DNA of 64,000 bases, from the NCBI RefSeq assembly GCF_900445235.1, contig NZ_UFSM01000001.1:4293501-4357500 (forward strand), given 5' to 3'. Made by a program: the position numbers and the translations under genes. This document shows, piece after piece, positions 1-6,711 of this stretch. Below the pieces are notes generated by a model. It ran no database searches and was not told the origin of the DNA. It saw only the letters and a list, made by a program, of their open reading frames with translations. This stretch comes from Aminobacter aminovorans. GTDB lineage: Bacteria; Pseudomonadota; Alphaproteobacteria; Rhizobiales; Rhizobiaceae. Positions within the stretch are counted from its first letter, which is position 1. Each line of letters begins with the position of its first letter.

Positions 1-822
1 ATAGCAGTCCTCGACGGAATCGACGACGACGCGGAAGCCGAAGATATCGGACAGCTGCTCGAAGGACAGCGCCTTGGTCTCCATCTTGCGGAACACCGAC
101 CACGGCTTCTTCTGTCTGCTCTTCACATCGGCCTTGATGGCGTATTTCTCGAACTGCGCCGACAGCGCCTTCTCGATGTCGCCGAGCACGCCTATCGAGC
201 GCTCGGACATTTCCGACAGCCGCTCGGTGACGGTGCGGTAGGCCTCGGGATTGATGTAGCGGAAGGCGAGTTCTTCGAGCTCCTCGCGCATGCCCTGCAT
301 GCCCATGCGCCCGGCCAGCGGCGCATAGATGTCCATCGTCTCCTCGGCGATGCGCAGCCGCTTGCTTTCGGGCACGTGATGCAGCGTGCGCATGTTGTGC
401 AGCCGGTCGGCGAGCTTGACCAGGAGCACGCGCACGTCCTCGGAGATCGCCAGCAGAAGCTTGCGCAAATTCTCCGCCTGCTCGGCCTTTTTGGAGACGA
501 GGTCGAGCTTCTTGAGCTTGGTCAGTCCCTCGACAAGCTTGCCGATGTCGGGGCCGAACAGTTCGTCGATCTCGGCGCGCGTCGCACTTGTGTCCTCGAT
601 GGTGTCATGCAGCAGGGCGACAGCGATCGTCGCCTCGTCGAGATGCATGTCGGTGAGGATCGCCGCCACTTCGAGCGGATGCGAGAAGTAGGGATCGCCC
701 GAGGCGCGGCGCTGATGGCCATGCTTCTGCATGGCGTAGACATAGGCCTTGTTGAGCAGCGCTTCGTTGACGTCAGGCTTGTAGCGCTGGACGCGCTCGA
801 CAAGCTCATACTGACGCATCAT
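1..822 (-). CDS. rsh: RelA/SpoT-family bifunctional (p)ppGpp synthetase/hydrolase, N-terminal part
   Basis: Makes and degrades the stringent-response alarmone (p)ppGpp. Only the first 274 residues are present because the gene runs off the left edge. The start is a double ATG (MMRQYELVERVQ). The HD hydrolase domain is visible: FSHPLEVA with His48, LLHDTIED with His72-Asp73, and VKLADRLHNMRTL further on. At about residue 235 the synthetase domain begins (PWSVFRKM, then LSDIFGFRVVV). The catalytic synthetase residues, TGS and ACT domains lie outside the window. The intact HD motif argues for an active hydrolase. rpoZ follows upstream on the same strand; omega is a known ppGpp-binding partner of RNA polymerase in E. 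coli, so the neighbourhood is coherent. Confidence 0.95.
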   Translation of the reverse strand, partial: MMRQYELVERVQRYKPDVNEALLNKAYVYAMQKHGHQRRASGDPYFSHPLEVAAILTDMHLDEATIAVALLHDTIEDTSATRAEIDELFGPDIGKLVEGLTKLKKLDLVSKKAEQAENLRKLLLAISEDVRVLLVKLADRLHNMRTLHHVPESKRLRIAEETMDIYAPLAGRMGMQGMREELEELAFRYINPEAYRTVTERLSEMSERSIGVLGDIEKALSAQFEKYAIKADVKSRQKKPWSVFRKMETKALSFEQLSDIFGFRVVVDSVEDCY

Positions 823-1108
823 GGGCGGCTTCCCGGAACTCGAAATGAATCATGCGCCGCAAGGGCTTGCGACGCATGTCATAGATAAACACAGATGTGA
901 CGGCGCGGAAGTGCCGATAAGCCGGTTTGGCGCCGCTTGCGAGCTTTTTGGCGCTCTGGCGGCGCAGAGTTTGTTCGATAACTCGCCCTGCCGAGGGAGA
1001 TGGCTTGGTTTTCGAGAACCGGAGCGGAGCGGACTTTAGGGTCCGTGAGCACCGGAAGCGCAGAAAACCGAGGCAGATGCCCGGCAGGGTAGAGTTAGCG
1101 TCAAACTC

Positions 1109-1504
1109 TTAGTAGTCGTCGCTCTTTTCGGGAGCGACCAGGCTCTCGATGCCGGCGAGCAGGTCTTCTTCCGACATGCGGTCGAAGTTGATGTTCTCTT
1201 CGGCTTCCTCGGCGTCGATGGCGGAAGCTGTGGTCTGGTCGGCCGGCTCGGGAGCCTCGGGCTCCGGCTCGTCGACTTCGACGTGCTTCTGCAGCGAGTG
1301 GATCAGGTCTTCCTTGAGATCGTCGGGCGACAGCATCTCGTCGGCGATTTCGCGCAGTGCCACGACAGGGTTCTTGTCGTTGTCGCGCGGCAGCGTGATC
1401 TGCGCGCCCTGCGAGATCTGGCGGGCGCGGTGGCCAGCGAGCAGCACCAGCTCAAAGCGGTTGTCGACCTTGTCAATGCAGTCTTCAACGGTTACGCGGG
1501 CCAT
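1109..1504 (-). CDS. rpoZ: DNA-directed RNA polymerase omega subunit
   Basis: Small subunit that helps assemble and stabilise core RNA polymerase. The 131-aa product starts [13 protein letters not shown] and carries the family pattern [16 protein letters not shown] followed by [13 protein letters not shown]. The C-terminal half is an acidic tail rich in Glu/Asp/Pro, longer than the 91-aa E. coli protein but usual for alphaproteobacteria. It lies about 290 bp upstream of rsh on the same strand; the gap shows no clear terminator, so co-transcription is possible. The start is the conserved ATG of the family. Confidence 0.95.
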   Translation of the reverse strand: MARVTVEDCIDKVDNRFELVLLAGHRARQISQGAQITLPRDNDKNPVVALREIADEMLSPDDLKEDLIHSLQKHVEVDEPEPEAPEPADQTTASAIDAEEAEENINFDRMSEEDLLAGIESLVAPEKSDDY

Positions 1505-1767
1505 GAAGTGCCCCTTTCATGCATGGATTTGACGGAAAGCTGACGCGTGCCATAACCTGAACGGCCACGCAATTCAAGCATCAAGCCTGCTTTGCCACCG
1601 AAGCGTCGGATTCCGGACAGACATCCACAAACGATTATTTTACTGCTCCGCCCCTGTCCCCCCTTGGAATGAACCACCGCGAGCGATATTTGCCGCATTG
1701 GGGTAAGTCATTGATCTGGGGGAACGGGCGCTCGGTTCAGCGTATTTGGCGTCAGCCTATTTCAACA

Positions 1768-1780
1768 AGGAAATTTTCCT
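1768..1780 (+). promoter_or_regulatory. Palindrome overlapping the ribosome binding site of the NYN gene
   Basis: The sequence AGGAAATTTTCCT lies immediately before the ATG at 1781. It contains the Shine-Dalgarno AAGGAA and is self-complementary (AGGAAA/TTTCCT around one base). It could be chance, a weak RNA fold masking the ribosome site, or a small operator. No other evidence for regulation is seen. Confidence 0.25.
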
Positions 1781-2362
1781 ATGTTTGATCCTCGCGAGAA
1801 AATCGCACTTTTTATCGACGGAGCTAATCTCTACGCCACCTCCCGCTCCCTCGGCTTCGACATCGACTATCGCAAACTGCTTTCCACCTTCCAGAAGCGC
1901 GGCTATCTGCTGCGCGCCTATTATTACACCGCACTTGTCGAGGACCAGGAATACTCCTCGATCCGCCCGCTGATCGACTGGCTCGACTATAACGGCTTCA
2001 AGGTCGTCACCAAGCCGGCCAAGGAGTTCACCGACGCCACCGGCCGACGCAAGATCAAGGGCAACATGGACATCGAGTTGACCGTCGATGCGCTCGAGCT
2101 CGCCGATGTCGTCGACCATTACGTCATCTTCTCCGGCGACGGCGATTTCCGCACGCTGGTCGAGGCACTGCAGCGCCGCGGCCGCAAGGTCTCTGTCATC
2201 TCGACGATGGCCTCGCAGCCGCCGATGATCTCGGACGATTTGCGCCGCCAGGCCGACCATTTCATCGACCTGATGACGCTGAAGGCCGAAATAGGTCGCG
2301 AACCGTCCGAGCGTCCGGCGCGCAAACTCGACCCGGTCGAACCTCCAGCCCAAGACATTTGA
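1781..2362 (+). CDS. NYN domain (LabA/DUF88-type) putative ribonuclease
   Basis: A 193-aa cytoplasmic protein of the PIN-like NYN nuclease superfamily. The conserved acidic residues are visible: IALFIDGANLY near the N-terminus, MDIELTVDAL in the middle, and VIFSGDGDFRTLV with two further Asp near residue 120. These Asp residues bind the metal in the superfamily. The C-terminus (REPSERPARKLDP) is a short disordered tail. The stop codon overlaps the start of the next gene (TGATG), so the two are translationally coupled. The RNA substrate is unknown; LabA-type proteins in cyanobacteria have been linked to clock output, but that role should not be transferred here. Confidence 0.85.
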   Translation: MFDPREKIALFIDGANLYATSRSLGFDIDYRKLLSTFQKRGYLLRAYYYTALVEDQEYSSIRPLIDWLDYNGFKVVTKPAKEFTDATGRRKIKGNMDIELTVDALELADVVDHYVIFSGDGDFRTLVEALQRRGRKVSVISTMASQPPMISDDLRRQADHFIDLMTLKAEIGREPSERPARKLDPVEPPAQDI

Positions 2363-3027
2363 TGCTCAGTCTCCAGCCCGCCCAGACGGTCGACCCCGAC
2401 CGCGACTGCCCGCTCTGCCCGCGCCTGCACGATTTCATCGCCAGCTGGCGCGCCCGCGAGCCGGGCTGGTACAATGCGCCCGTCCGCTCCTTCCTGCCTC
2501 CCGAAGGCGAAGACGCCGTGCGTTTCCTGATCGTCGGGCTGGCGCCGGGCGTGCGCGGGGCCAACCGCACCGGCCGCCCCTTCACCGGCGACTATGCCGG
2601 CGAGCTGCTCTATTCGACGCTCAAGCGCTTCGGCATGGCCCGCGGCGAGTTCGAGGCACGGCCCGACGACAGCCTGGAACTGATCGGCACGGCGATCACC
2701 AATGCCGTGCGCTGCGTGCCGCCAGACAACAAGCCGGTGGGCGCCGAGATCAACACCTGCCGCACCTTCCTGGTGCCCACGATCGCACGCTTTCCCAATC
2801 TCAAAGCCATCCTGACGCTGGGCTCGATCGGCCACCAGTCGACGGTGCGGGCGCTGGGCGCACGTGTAGCTGCGGTGCCCTTCAAGCATGGCGCGCGTTG
2901 CGATGTCGGCAACATCGCGGTGTTTTCGAGCTACCACTGCTCGCGCTACAACACCAATACGGGCGTGCTGACGGAAGAGATGTTCGTCAACGTCTTCCGT
3001 GACGTAGCCGAATTCCTGCAGAAATAG
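2362..3027 (+). CDS. Uracil-DNA glycosylase, family 5 (UDGb type)
   Basis: Removes deaminated bases from DNA as the first step of base excision repair. The 221-aa product has the family-5 signatures GLAPGVRGANRTGRPFTGD (residues about 57-75) and SSYHCSRYNTNTGVLT near the C-terminus. Four cysteines of the iron-sulfur cluster are present: CPLC at 16-19, Cys in VRCVPP and Cys in INTCRTF. The start is the ATG that overlaps the NYN stop; a TTG one codon earlier is possible. Family-5 enzymes lack the polar catalytic residue of family 1 and tend to have broad substrate range. A second, family-4 UDG lies at 41471-42337. Confidence 0.88.
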   Translation: MLSLQPAQTVDPDRDCPLCPRLHDFIASWRAREPGWYNAPVRSFLPPEGEDAVRFLIVGLAPGVRGANRTGRPFTGDYAGELLYSTLKRFGMARGEFEARPDDSLELIGTAITNAVRCVPPDNKPVGAEINTCRTFLVPTIARFPNLKAILTLGSIGHQSTVRALGARVAAVPFKHGARCDVGNIAVFSSYHCSRYNTNTGVLTEEMFVNVFRDVAEFLQK

Positions 3028-3066
3028 TTTCCGCGCAGCCCGGCTCTTCGCCGTTACGGTTCCCAT

Positions 3067-3102
3067 AAAAAGGCCCGGTTGCGCTGTGGGGCGACAACCA
3101 GG
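3067..3102 (-). terminator. Rho-independent terminator of small secreted gene, copy A
   Basis: Read on the minus strand, a stem of CCTGGTTG..CGCC paired with GCGCAACCGGG is followed by CCTTTTTA. It lies 160 bp after the stop of the small gene at 3262-3483. The same structure recurs after the second small gene at 3719-3754. Confidence 0.65.
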
Positions 3103-3134
3103 CAAGGGGCACCAGCACATGGAACGGCTGGCTT
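3067..3134. repeat. Direct repeat copy A of the duplicated small-gene unit
   Basis: About 68 bp that recur at 3719-3787 with few differences; both contain GGGGCGACAACCAGGCAAGG and end in GGAACGGCTGGCT. The repeats sit at the downstream ends of two homologous small genes, so they mark the edge of a tandem duplication with a period near 640-650 bp. Confidence 0.75.
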
Positions 3135-3261
3135 ATCGCGCCGAAGCATCAGCCGCGAGGTCCCTGAGCACCATCTCGAGCCGCAATTCTGCCTGATGCC
3201 GATCGAAAGCGGCCTTCGGCAAGGATCATGCTCAACCCAGGATTGGAACCCCACCCAAATC

Positions 3262-3483
3262 TCAGCCGGCGTCGAAAAACGAACGCTTTCCCGTTTTGCT
3301 ACTTGGAGCAGCACCACCGCTGGTGGGCTTGTTGTTTCCCTTGACCTGCAGGATCGCCCCGCCCTGTGTCGTCTGGCTGCTCAGTGCAGGCTTGGACACG
3401 GTCTTTGGCGACATCGGTGCTGCGGCGAATGCCGCCGGCGACAGCATCAGCCCTGCCATTGCTGCTATCATGATCGTCTTCAT
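3262..3483 (-). CDS. Small secreted protein, paralogue A
   Basis: A 73-aa product starting MKTIMIAAMAGLML, with a Sec signal peptide likely cut after AAFAA (about residue 20). The mature part is about 50 residues rich in Ser, Thr, Lys and Gly, with no known domain. The start is fixed by an excellent ribosome site (AAGGAGGTGA, five bases before ATG). It has a partner 635 bp away (3903-4118) sharing the signal peptide pattern MKTIM..A..LML.P.AFAA.P, the upstream palindrome and the downstream terminator. Function unknown; likely periplasmic or extracellular. Confidence 0.65.
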   Translation of the reverse strand: MKTIMIAAMAGLMLSPAAFAAAPMSPKTVSKPALSSQTTQGGAILQVKGNNKPTSGGAAPSSKTGKRSFFDAG

Positions 3484-3615
3484 TGGTTCACCTCCTTCAT
3501 TGGCCATCCGGCCGTCGCGTGACGCAAATGGCACCGTCCCCGCTTGGTGCCGGACCACGCCTGCGCCAAAAACGCGGTCTGCACGGAGAAATGGAAGCAA
3601 ACTCGGGACTTTGGC

Positions 3616-3633
3616 ATACGGCAGATGCCGTAT
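3616..3633. promoter_or_regulatory. Palindromic operator candidate upstream of paralogue A
   Basis: ATACGGCA-GA-TGCCGTAT, a perfect 8-bp inverted repeat with a 2-bp spacer, 133-150 bp upstream of the ATG at 3483. The flanks (TTTGGC before, TTCGACG after) are also kept in the second copy at 4240-4257. Dyad size suits a dimeric regulator binding over one helical turn and a half. The regulator is unknown. The rest of the 3484-3902 gap holds the copy B repeat and terminator and nothing else recognised. Confidence 0.5.
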
Positions 3634-3718
3634 TTCGACGCCGGCCAGGCCTGGATTGCGGCGACTTGGTTAGCCGATGGTTTACGGAAAACTTGCCTTG
3701 CCCCGGCTTGCCGCCAGT

Positions 3719-3754
3719 GAAAAAGCCCGGTTGCGCCGTGGGGCGACAACCAGG
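3719..3754 (-). terminator. Rho-independent terminator of small secreted gene, copy B
   Basis: On the minus strand CCTGGTTG.CGCC pairs with GGCGCAACCGGG across a CCAC loop and is followed by CTTTTTC. It lies about 150 bp after the stop of the small gene at 3903-4118 and matches the terminator at 3067-3102. Confidence 0.65.
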
Positions 3755-3787
3755 CAAGGGGCACTTAGCAAATGGAACGGCTGGCTA
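3719..3787. repeat. Direct repeat copy B of the duplicated small-gene unit
   Basis: Second copy of the 68-bp repeat described at 3067-3134. One single-base length difference and a handful of substitutions separate the copies, so the duplication is not recent, yet the terminator stem is kept by paired sequence. Confidence 0.75.
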
Positions 3788-3902
3788 CGGCGCCAGCCGC
3801 AAGGTTGTGGTCAGGCCGTCGTCCGGCTCAAGCTGCGGCACGGCGTGGCCAAAGCACGAGCCAGCCACCCACGAGGATTGGATGATCCCCTCAGCGACAG
3901 CT

Positions 3903-4118
3903 TCAACCGGCAAAGCCCTTGCCCGGCATGAAGCCCTTGCCGCCTGGAATGGATATGGTCCCGGTACGGCCAGGGCCGGCAGCCAGAACCACGCCGTCCT
4001 TTTCCCCTTGGCTGGTAGCAACCGCCTTTGAGGCAGCGCCTGCCGCAACCGGCACTGCGGCGAATGCCATGGGCGTCAGCATCAGCGACACCGCCGTTGC
4101 CATCATGATCGTCTTCAT
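3903..4118 (-). CDS. Small secreted protein, paralogue B
   Basis: A 71-aa product starting MKTIMMATAVSLMLTP with a signal peptide likely cut after MAFA or FAAVP. The mature part is Ala/Gly/Lys rich and ends in two GKGF motifs (GGKGFMPGKGFAG). The start is chosen by alignment with paralogue A and a ribosome site GAAAGGAAC upstream. Mature regions of A and B have diverged strongly while signal peptides, operators and terminators are kept, which suggests common control and different binding or activity. Function unknown. Confidence 0.65.
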   Translation of the reverse strand: MKTIMMATAVSLMLTPMAFAAVPVAAGAASKAVATSQGEKDGVVLAAGPGRTGTISIPGGKGFMPGKGFAG

Positions 4119-4239
4119 CGATGTGTTCCTTTCACCGGAGGTCCGGCCCAAGGCGCTCAGGCACCGCCCTTGGTGCCGAACCACGCGGCGCCAAATCGTG
4201 GTCTGCGTCGAGAAATGACTGCAAAACGCTGATTTTGGC

Positions 4240-4257
4240 ATACGGCAAATGACGTAT
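4240..4257. promoter_or_regulatory. Palindromic operator candidate upstream of paralogue B
   Basis: ATACGGCA-AA-TGACGTAT, matching the dyad at 3616-3633 with one broken base pair, 122-139 bp upstream of the ATG at 4118. Position and flanking TTTGGC/TTTCGACG are conserved between the two copies. The remaining part of the 4119-4449 gap shows no gene, repeat or terminator that I can support. Confidence 0.5.
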
Positions 4258-4449
4258 TTCGACGGCGGGTTGGCGAGGGATCGCAGTGTTGGTTAACCGG
4301 ATTTTTCTCGCGATGGTGATCGCCCAGGATTGCTCTTTCCGGGAGGAGTACCAACTCTTTTGCCAGAGGGGGGCGCAAGATCGGTATACAAAGGGTTGGC
4401 GACGTAAGACGCCACCGGACACACGCCCCAACCTCGATCACTGCCGGGC

Positions 4450-4803
4450 TTAGACACCTATTGCCAGCTGCACTTGAAATTGGGATGCCCCAATCGACTT
4501 AGGGACATTCTTCACCCGCGGCAAGTTGGCGAAAGCCTGAGCGATGTACCTGGCCAGCTCAGCCGAGACGTTGCCCTTGACGACCTTCACGTTGGTGATC
4601 GAGCCGTCGGAATTGATGCGAAACGTGACATCGGCGATCTTCGGATCGCTCGGCAACCGGGCCGCTGCCTGGACGACAATCCTGTCGTAACGAACCGCGT
4701 CAACGTGCTCTCGAACACGTTTTATGTAGTCCGCCTTCGATTCTTCAGCAACGCCGGCAACAGCACTGAACAGCAGAAAGAAAAATGCAAAAGTCGCCCG
4801 CAT
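4450..4803 (-). CDS. Small periplasmic protein with TonB C-terminal-like domain
   Basis: A 117-aa product with a clear signal peptide (MRATFAFFFLLFSAVAGVAEE). Residues about 25-117 resemble the TonB C-terminal fold: VTFRINSDGSITNVKVVKG, then LARYIAQAFANLPRVKNVP, then FQVQLAIGV. There is no transmembrane anchor after cleavage and no proline-rich spacer, so it cannot be a complete TonB. It may be a free periplasmic TonB_C-like module; its partner is unknown. A GGAG ribosome site precedes the ATG. It lies downstream of smpB on the same strand. Confidence 0.7.
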   Translation of the reverse strand: MRATFAFFFLLFSAVAGVAEESKADYIKRVREHVDAVRYDRIVVQAAARLPSDPKIADVTFRINSDGSITNVKVVKGNVSAELARYIAQAFANLPRVKNVPKSIGASQFQVQLAIGV

Positions 4804-4857
4804 TCCGGTTCTCCAATCCCCGTGCGGCAGAGAACTGGAATCGCACCTGCCGTCAAT

Positions 4858-4878
4858 CTTCTCCCACCTGGGGAGAAG
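4858..4878 (-). terminator. Hairpin between smpB and the TonB-like gene
   Basis: CTTCTCCC pairs with GGGAGAAG around a short loop, 13 bp after the smpB stop on the minus strand. No strong T-run follows. Stems of this CTTCTCCC/GGGGAGAAG kind are common between rhizobial genes, so it may be a repeat element rather than a true terminator. Confidence 0.4.
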
Positions 4879-4890
4879 GATAAGCGCTCC

Positions 4891-5370
4891 CTACCCGCGT
4901 TCCTTGAGCAAGCGGCCCTTTTCGCGGTTCCAGTCACGCTGCTTTTCGGTTTCGCGCTTGTCGTGCAGCTTCTTGCCGCGGCTGACGGCGAGCAGCATCT
5001 TGGCCATGCCGCGATCGTTGAAATAGATCTTGAGCGGGATCAGCGTCATGCCTTCGCGCTCGATGCTCTGGGCGAGCTTGGCCATTTCGCGCTTGTTGAC
5101 CAGCAGCTTGCGGCGGCGGCGCGTCTCGTGGTTGAAGCGGTTGGCCTGCAGATATTCCGGCACGTAGGAATTGATCAGCCACAGTTCCCCGCCCTCGAAC
5201 GAGGCATAGGAGTCCTGGATGTTGGCCTGGCCCAGGCGCAGCGCCTTGACCTCGGTGCCGCTCAGCACGATGCCGGTCTCGAGCGTGTCGAGAACCTCAT
5301 AGTTGAAGCGCGCCTTGCGGTTTTCCGCGGCGATCTTGTTGTTTGGGTCGGATTTCTTGCCCTGGCTCAT
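4891..5370 (-). CDS. smpB: SsrA-binding protein SmpB
   Basis: Binds tmRNA and carries it to stalled ribosomes for trans-translation. The 159-aa product has the family landmarks [60 protein letters not shown] and the basic C-terminal tail [14 protein letters not shown] that reaches the decoding centre. Length and order are normal. It sits downstream of dapA on the same strand, an order seen in rhizobia. The 5371-5598 gap between them shows no gene. Confidence 0.97.
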   Translation of the reverse strand: MSQGKKSDPNNKIAAENRKARFNYEVLDTLETGIVLSGTEVKALRLGQANIQDSYASFEGGELWLINSYVPEYLQANRFNHETRRRRKLLVNKREMAKLAQSIEREGMTLIPLKIYFNDRGMAKMLLAVSRGKKLHDKRETEKQRDWNREKGRLLKERG

Positions 5371-5598
5371 GACGTCGCTACGTGTTTGGTGCGTCCCCTA
5401 CAACTCGCTCACAAGGCTGCACCTCAACGGGAAGCACCGCACATCCGAAACCCTGCGCCAAAAGCGCGTCCGATTTCAGCTGCGGTCGCTGATGTCCCGA
5501 ATCGCAAGGTGCGAGCCCGGTGGGCGAGCCTCGAGGGAGGCACAATTCCTAGAGCGCTTACATGGCTGCGAAGTGGCAATTCCGCAACCCTTGGGCAC

Positions 5599-6480
5599 TC
5601 AGTTGATGAGGCCGGCAAACTTCAGCGCCGCGTCGATCTTCTCGGCGGTCGACTGCTCGATCGTCACCAGCGGCGAACGCAGCACGTTCTCGATGCGGCC
5701 GAGACGCGATAGCGCATATTTCGCGCCCGAAGCGCCCGGCTCGATGAAGATCGCCTTGTGCAGCGGCATCAGGCGGTCCTGCAGCTCGAGCGCCTTGGCG
5801 TTGTCGCCGGCCAGGCTGGCGTTCTGGAACTCGGCGCAGAGACGCGGCGCCACGTTCGAGGTCACCGAAATGGCGCCGACGCCGCCATGGGCGTTGAAGC
5901 CGAGCGCCGAGGCGTCCTCGCCCGACAGCTGGATGAAATCGGTGCCGCAGGTTATTCGCTGCTCGGAGACGCGCTCGACCTTGCCGGTCGCGTCCTTGAC
6001 GCCGGCGATGTTCTTGAAGTCATGCGCCAGCCGGCCCATCGTCTCCGGCGTCATGTCGATGATCGAGCGCGGCGGGATGTTGTAGATGATAACAGGCAGT
6101 GTCGTTGCCTGGGCAACGGCGGCGAAATGCGCATAGAGCCCGCGCTGGGTCGGCTTGTTGTAATAGGGCGTGACGACGAGCACGGCATCCGCGCCGACGC
6201 TCTCGGCATACTTGACCAGGCCGACGGCCTCTTCGGTGTTGTTGGAACCGGCACCTGCGATCACGGGCACGCGGCCACGCGCCACCTCGACGCACGTCTT
6301 CACGACATGGCGATGCTCGTCATGGGAGAGCGTCGGCGACTCGCCTGTCGTGCCGACCGGCACCAGGCCGGTGGTGCCTTCGGCAATCTGCCATTCGACG
6401 AGTTCGCGAAAGGCTTTCTCGTCGAGACGGCCATTCTTTTCGAATGGTGTCACGAGCGCGGTAAGTGAGCCTCTCAGCAT
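5599..6480 (-). CDS. dapA: 4-hydroxy-tetrahydrodipicolinate synthase
   Basis: Condenses pyruvate with aspartate semialdehyde in the lysine/diaminopimelate pathway. The 293-aa TIM-barrel protein shows [12 protein letters not shown] (Thr44/Thr45), the Tyr133 of IIYNIPPRS, the Schiff-base Lys162 in GVKDATGK, and GAISVTSN. The ATG at 6480 is preferred because CTGGAG lies about 9 bases upstream; a TTG three codons earlier has no room for a ribosome site. It is divergent from the lytic transglycosylase gene, so two promoters must lie in 6481-6711. Confidence 0.96.
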   Translation of the reverse strand: MLRGSLTALVTPFEKNGRLDEKAFRELVEWQIAEGTTGLVPVGTTGESPTLSHDEHRHVVKTCVEVARGRVPVIAGAGSNNTEEAVGLVKYAESVGADAVLVVTPYYNKPTQRGLYAHFAAVAQATTLPVIIYNIPPRSIIDMTPETMGRLAHDFKNIAGVKDATGKVERVSEQRITCGTDFIQLSGEDASALGFNAHGGVGAISVTSNVAPRLCAEFQNASLAGDNAKALELQDRLMPLHKAIFIEPGASGAKYALSRLGRIENVLRSPLVTIEQSTAEKIDAALKFAGLIN

Positions 6481-6711
6481 GTCGTCCAACTCCAGGAACC
6501 CTACGGTTTCGCGGTCTTTTTGATGTCGCCGGCTTTCTAGCCGAAAGCAGGGCCGCGCACCATAGTCTCGACACCAATTTGCGGCAAGTGCGACTGCACC
6601 CTATATCGGACCGAATCGAACGACCGCGCTAACCTTTCATTAACCCGCTCTTCACCAGATGAACCTAGGCTCGAAAGTCCCGCTGCTGATCGTAACCTGC
6701 AAGGATAGGGA

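Noticed and set aside
4450..4803. Full TonB energy transducer
   Set aside because: No membrane anchor or proline-rich periplasmic spacer and no exbB/exbD nearby; only the C-terminal-like fold is present.
5480..5598. Another RIME-like element (TAGAGCGCTTA near 5550) between smpB and dapA
   Set aside because: Only the first few bases resemble the element; no dyad or second module could be aligned.
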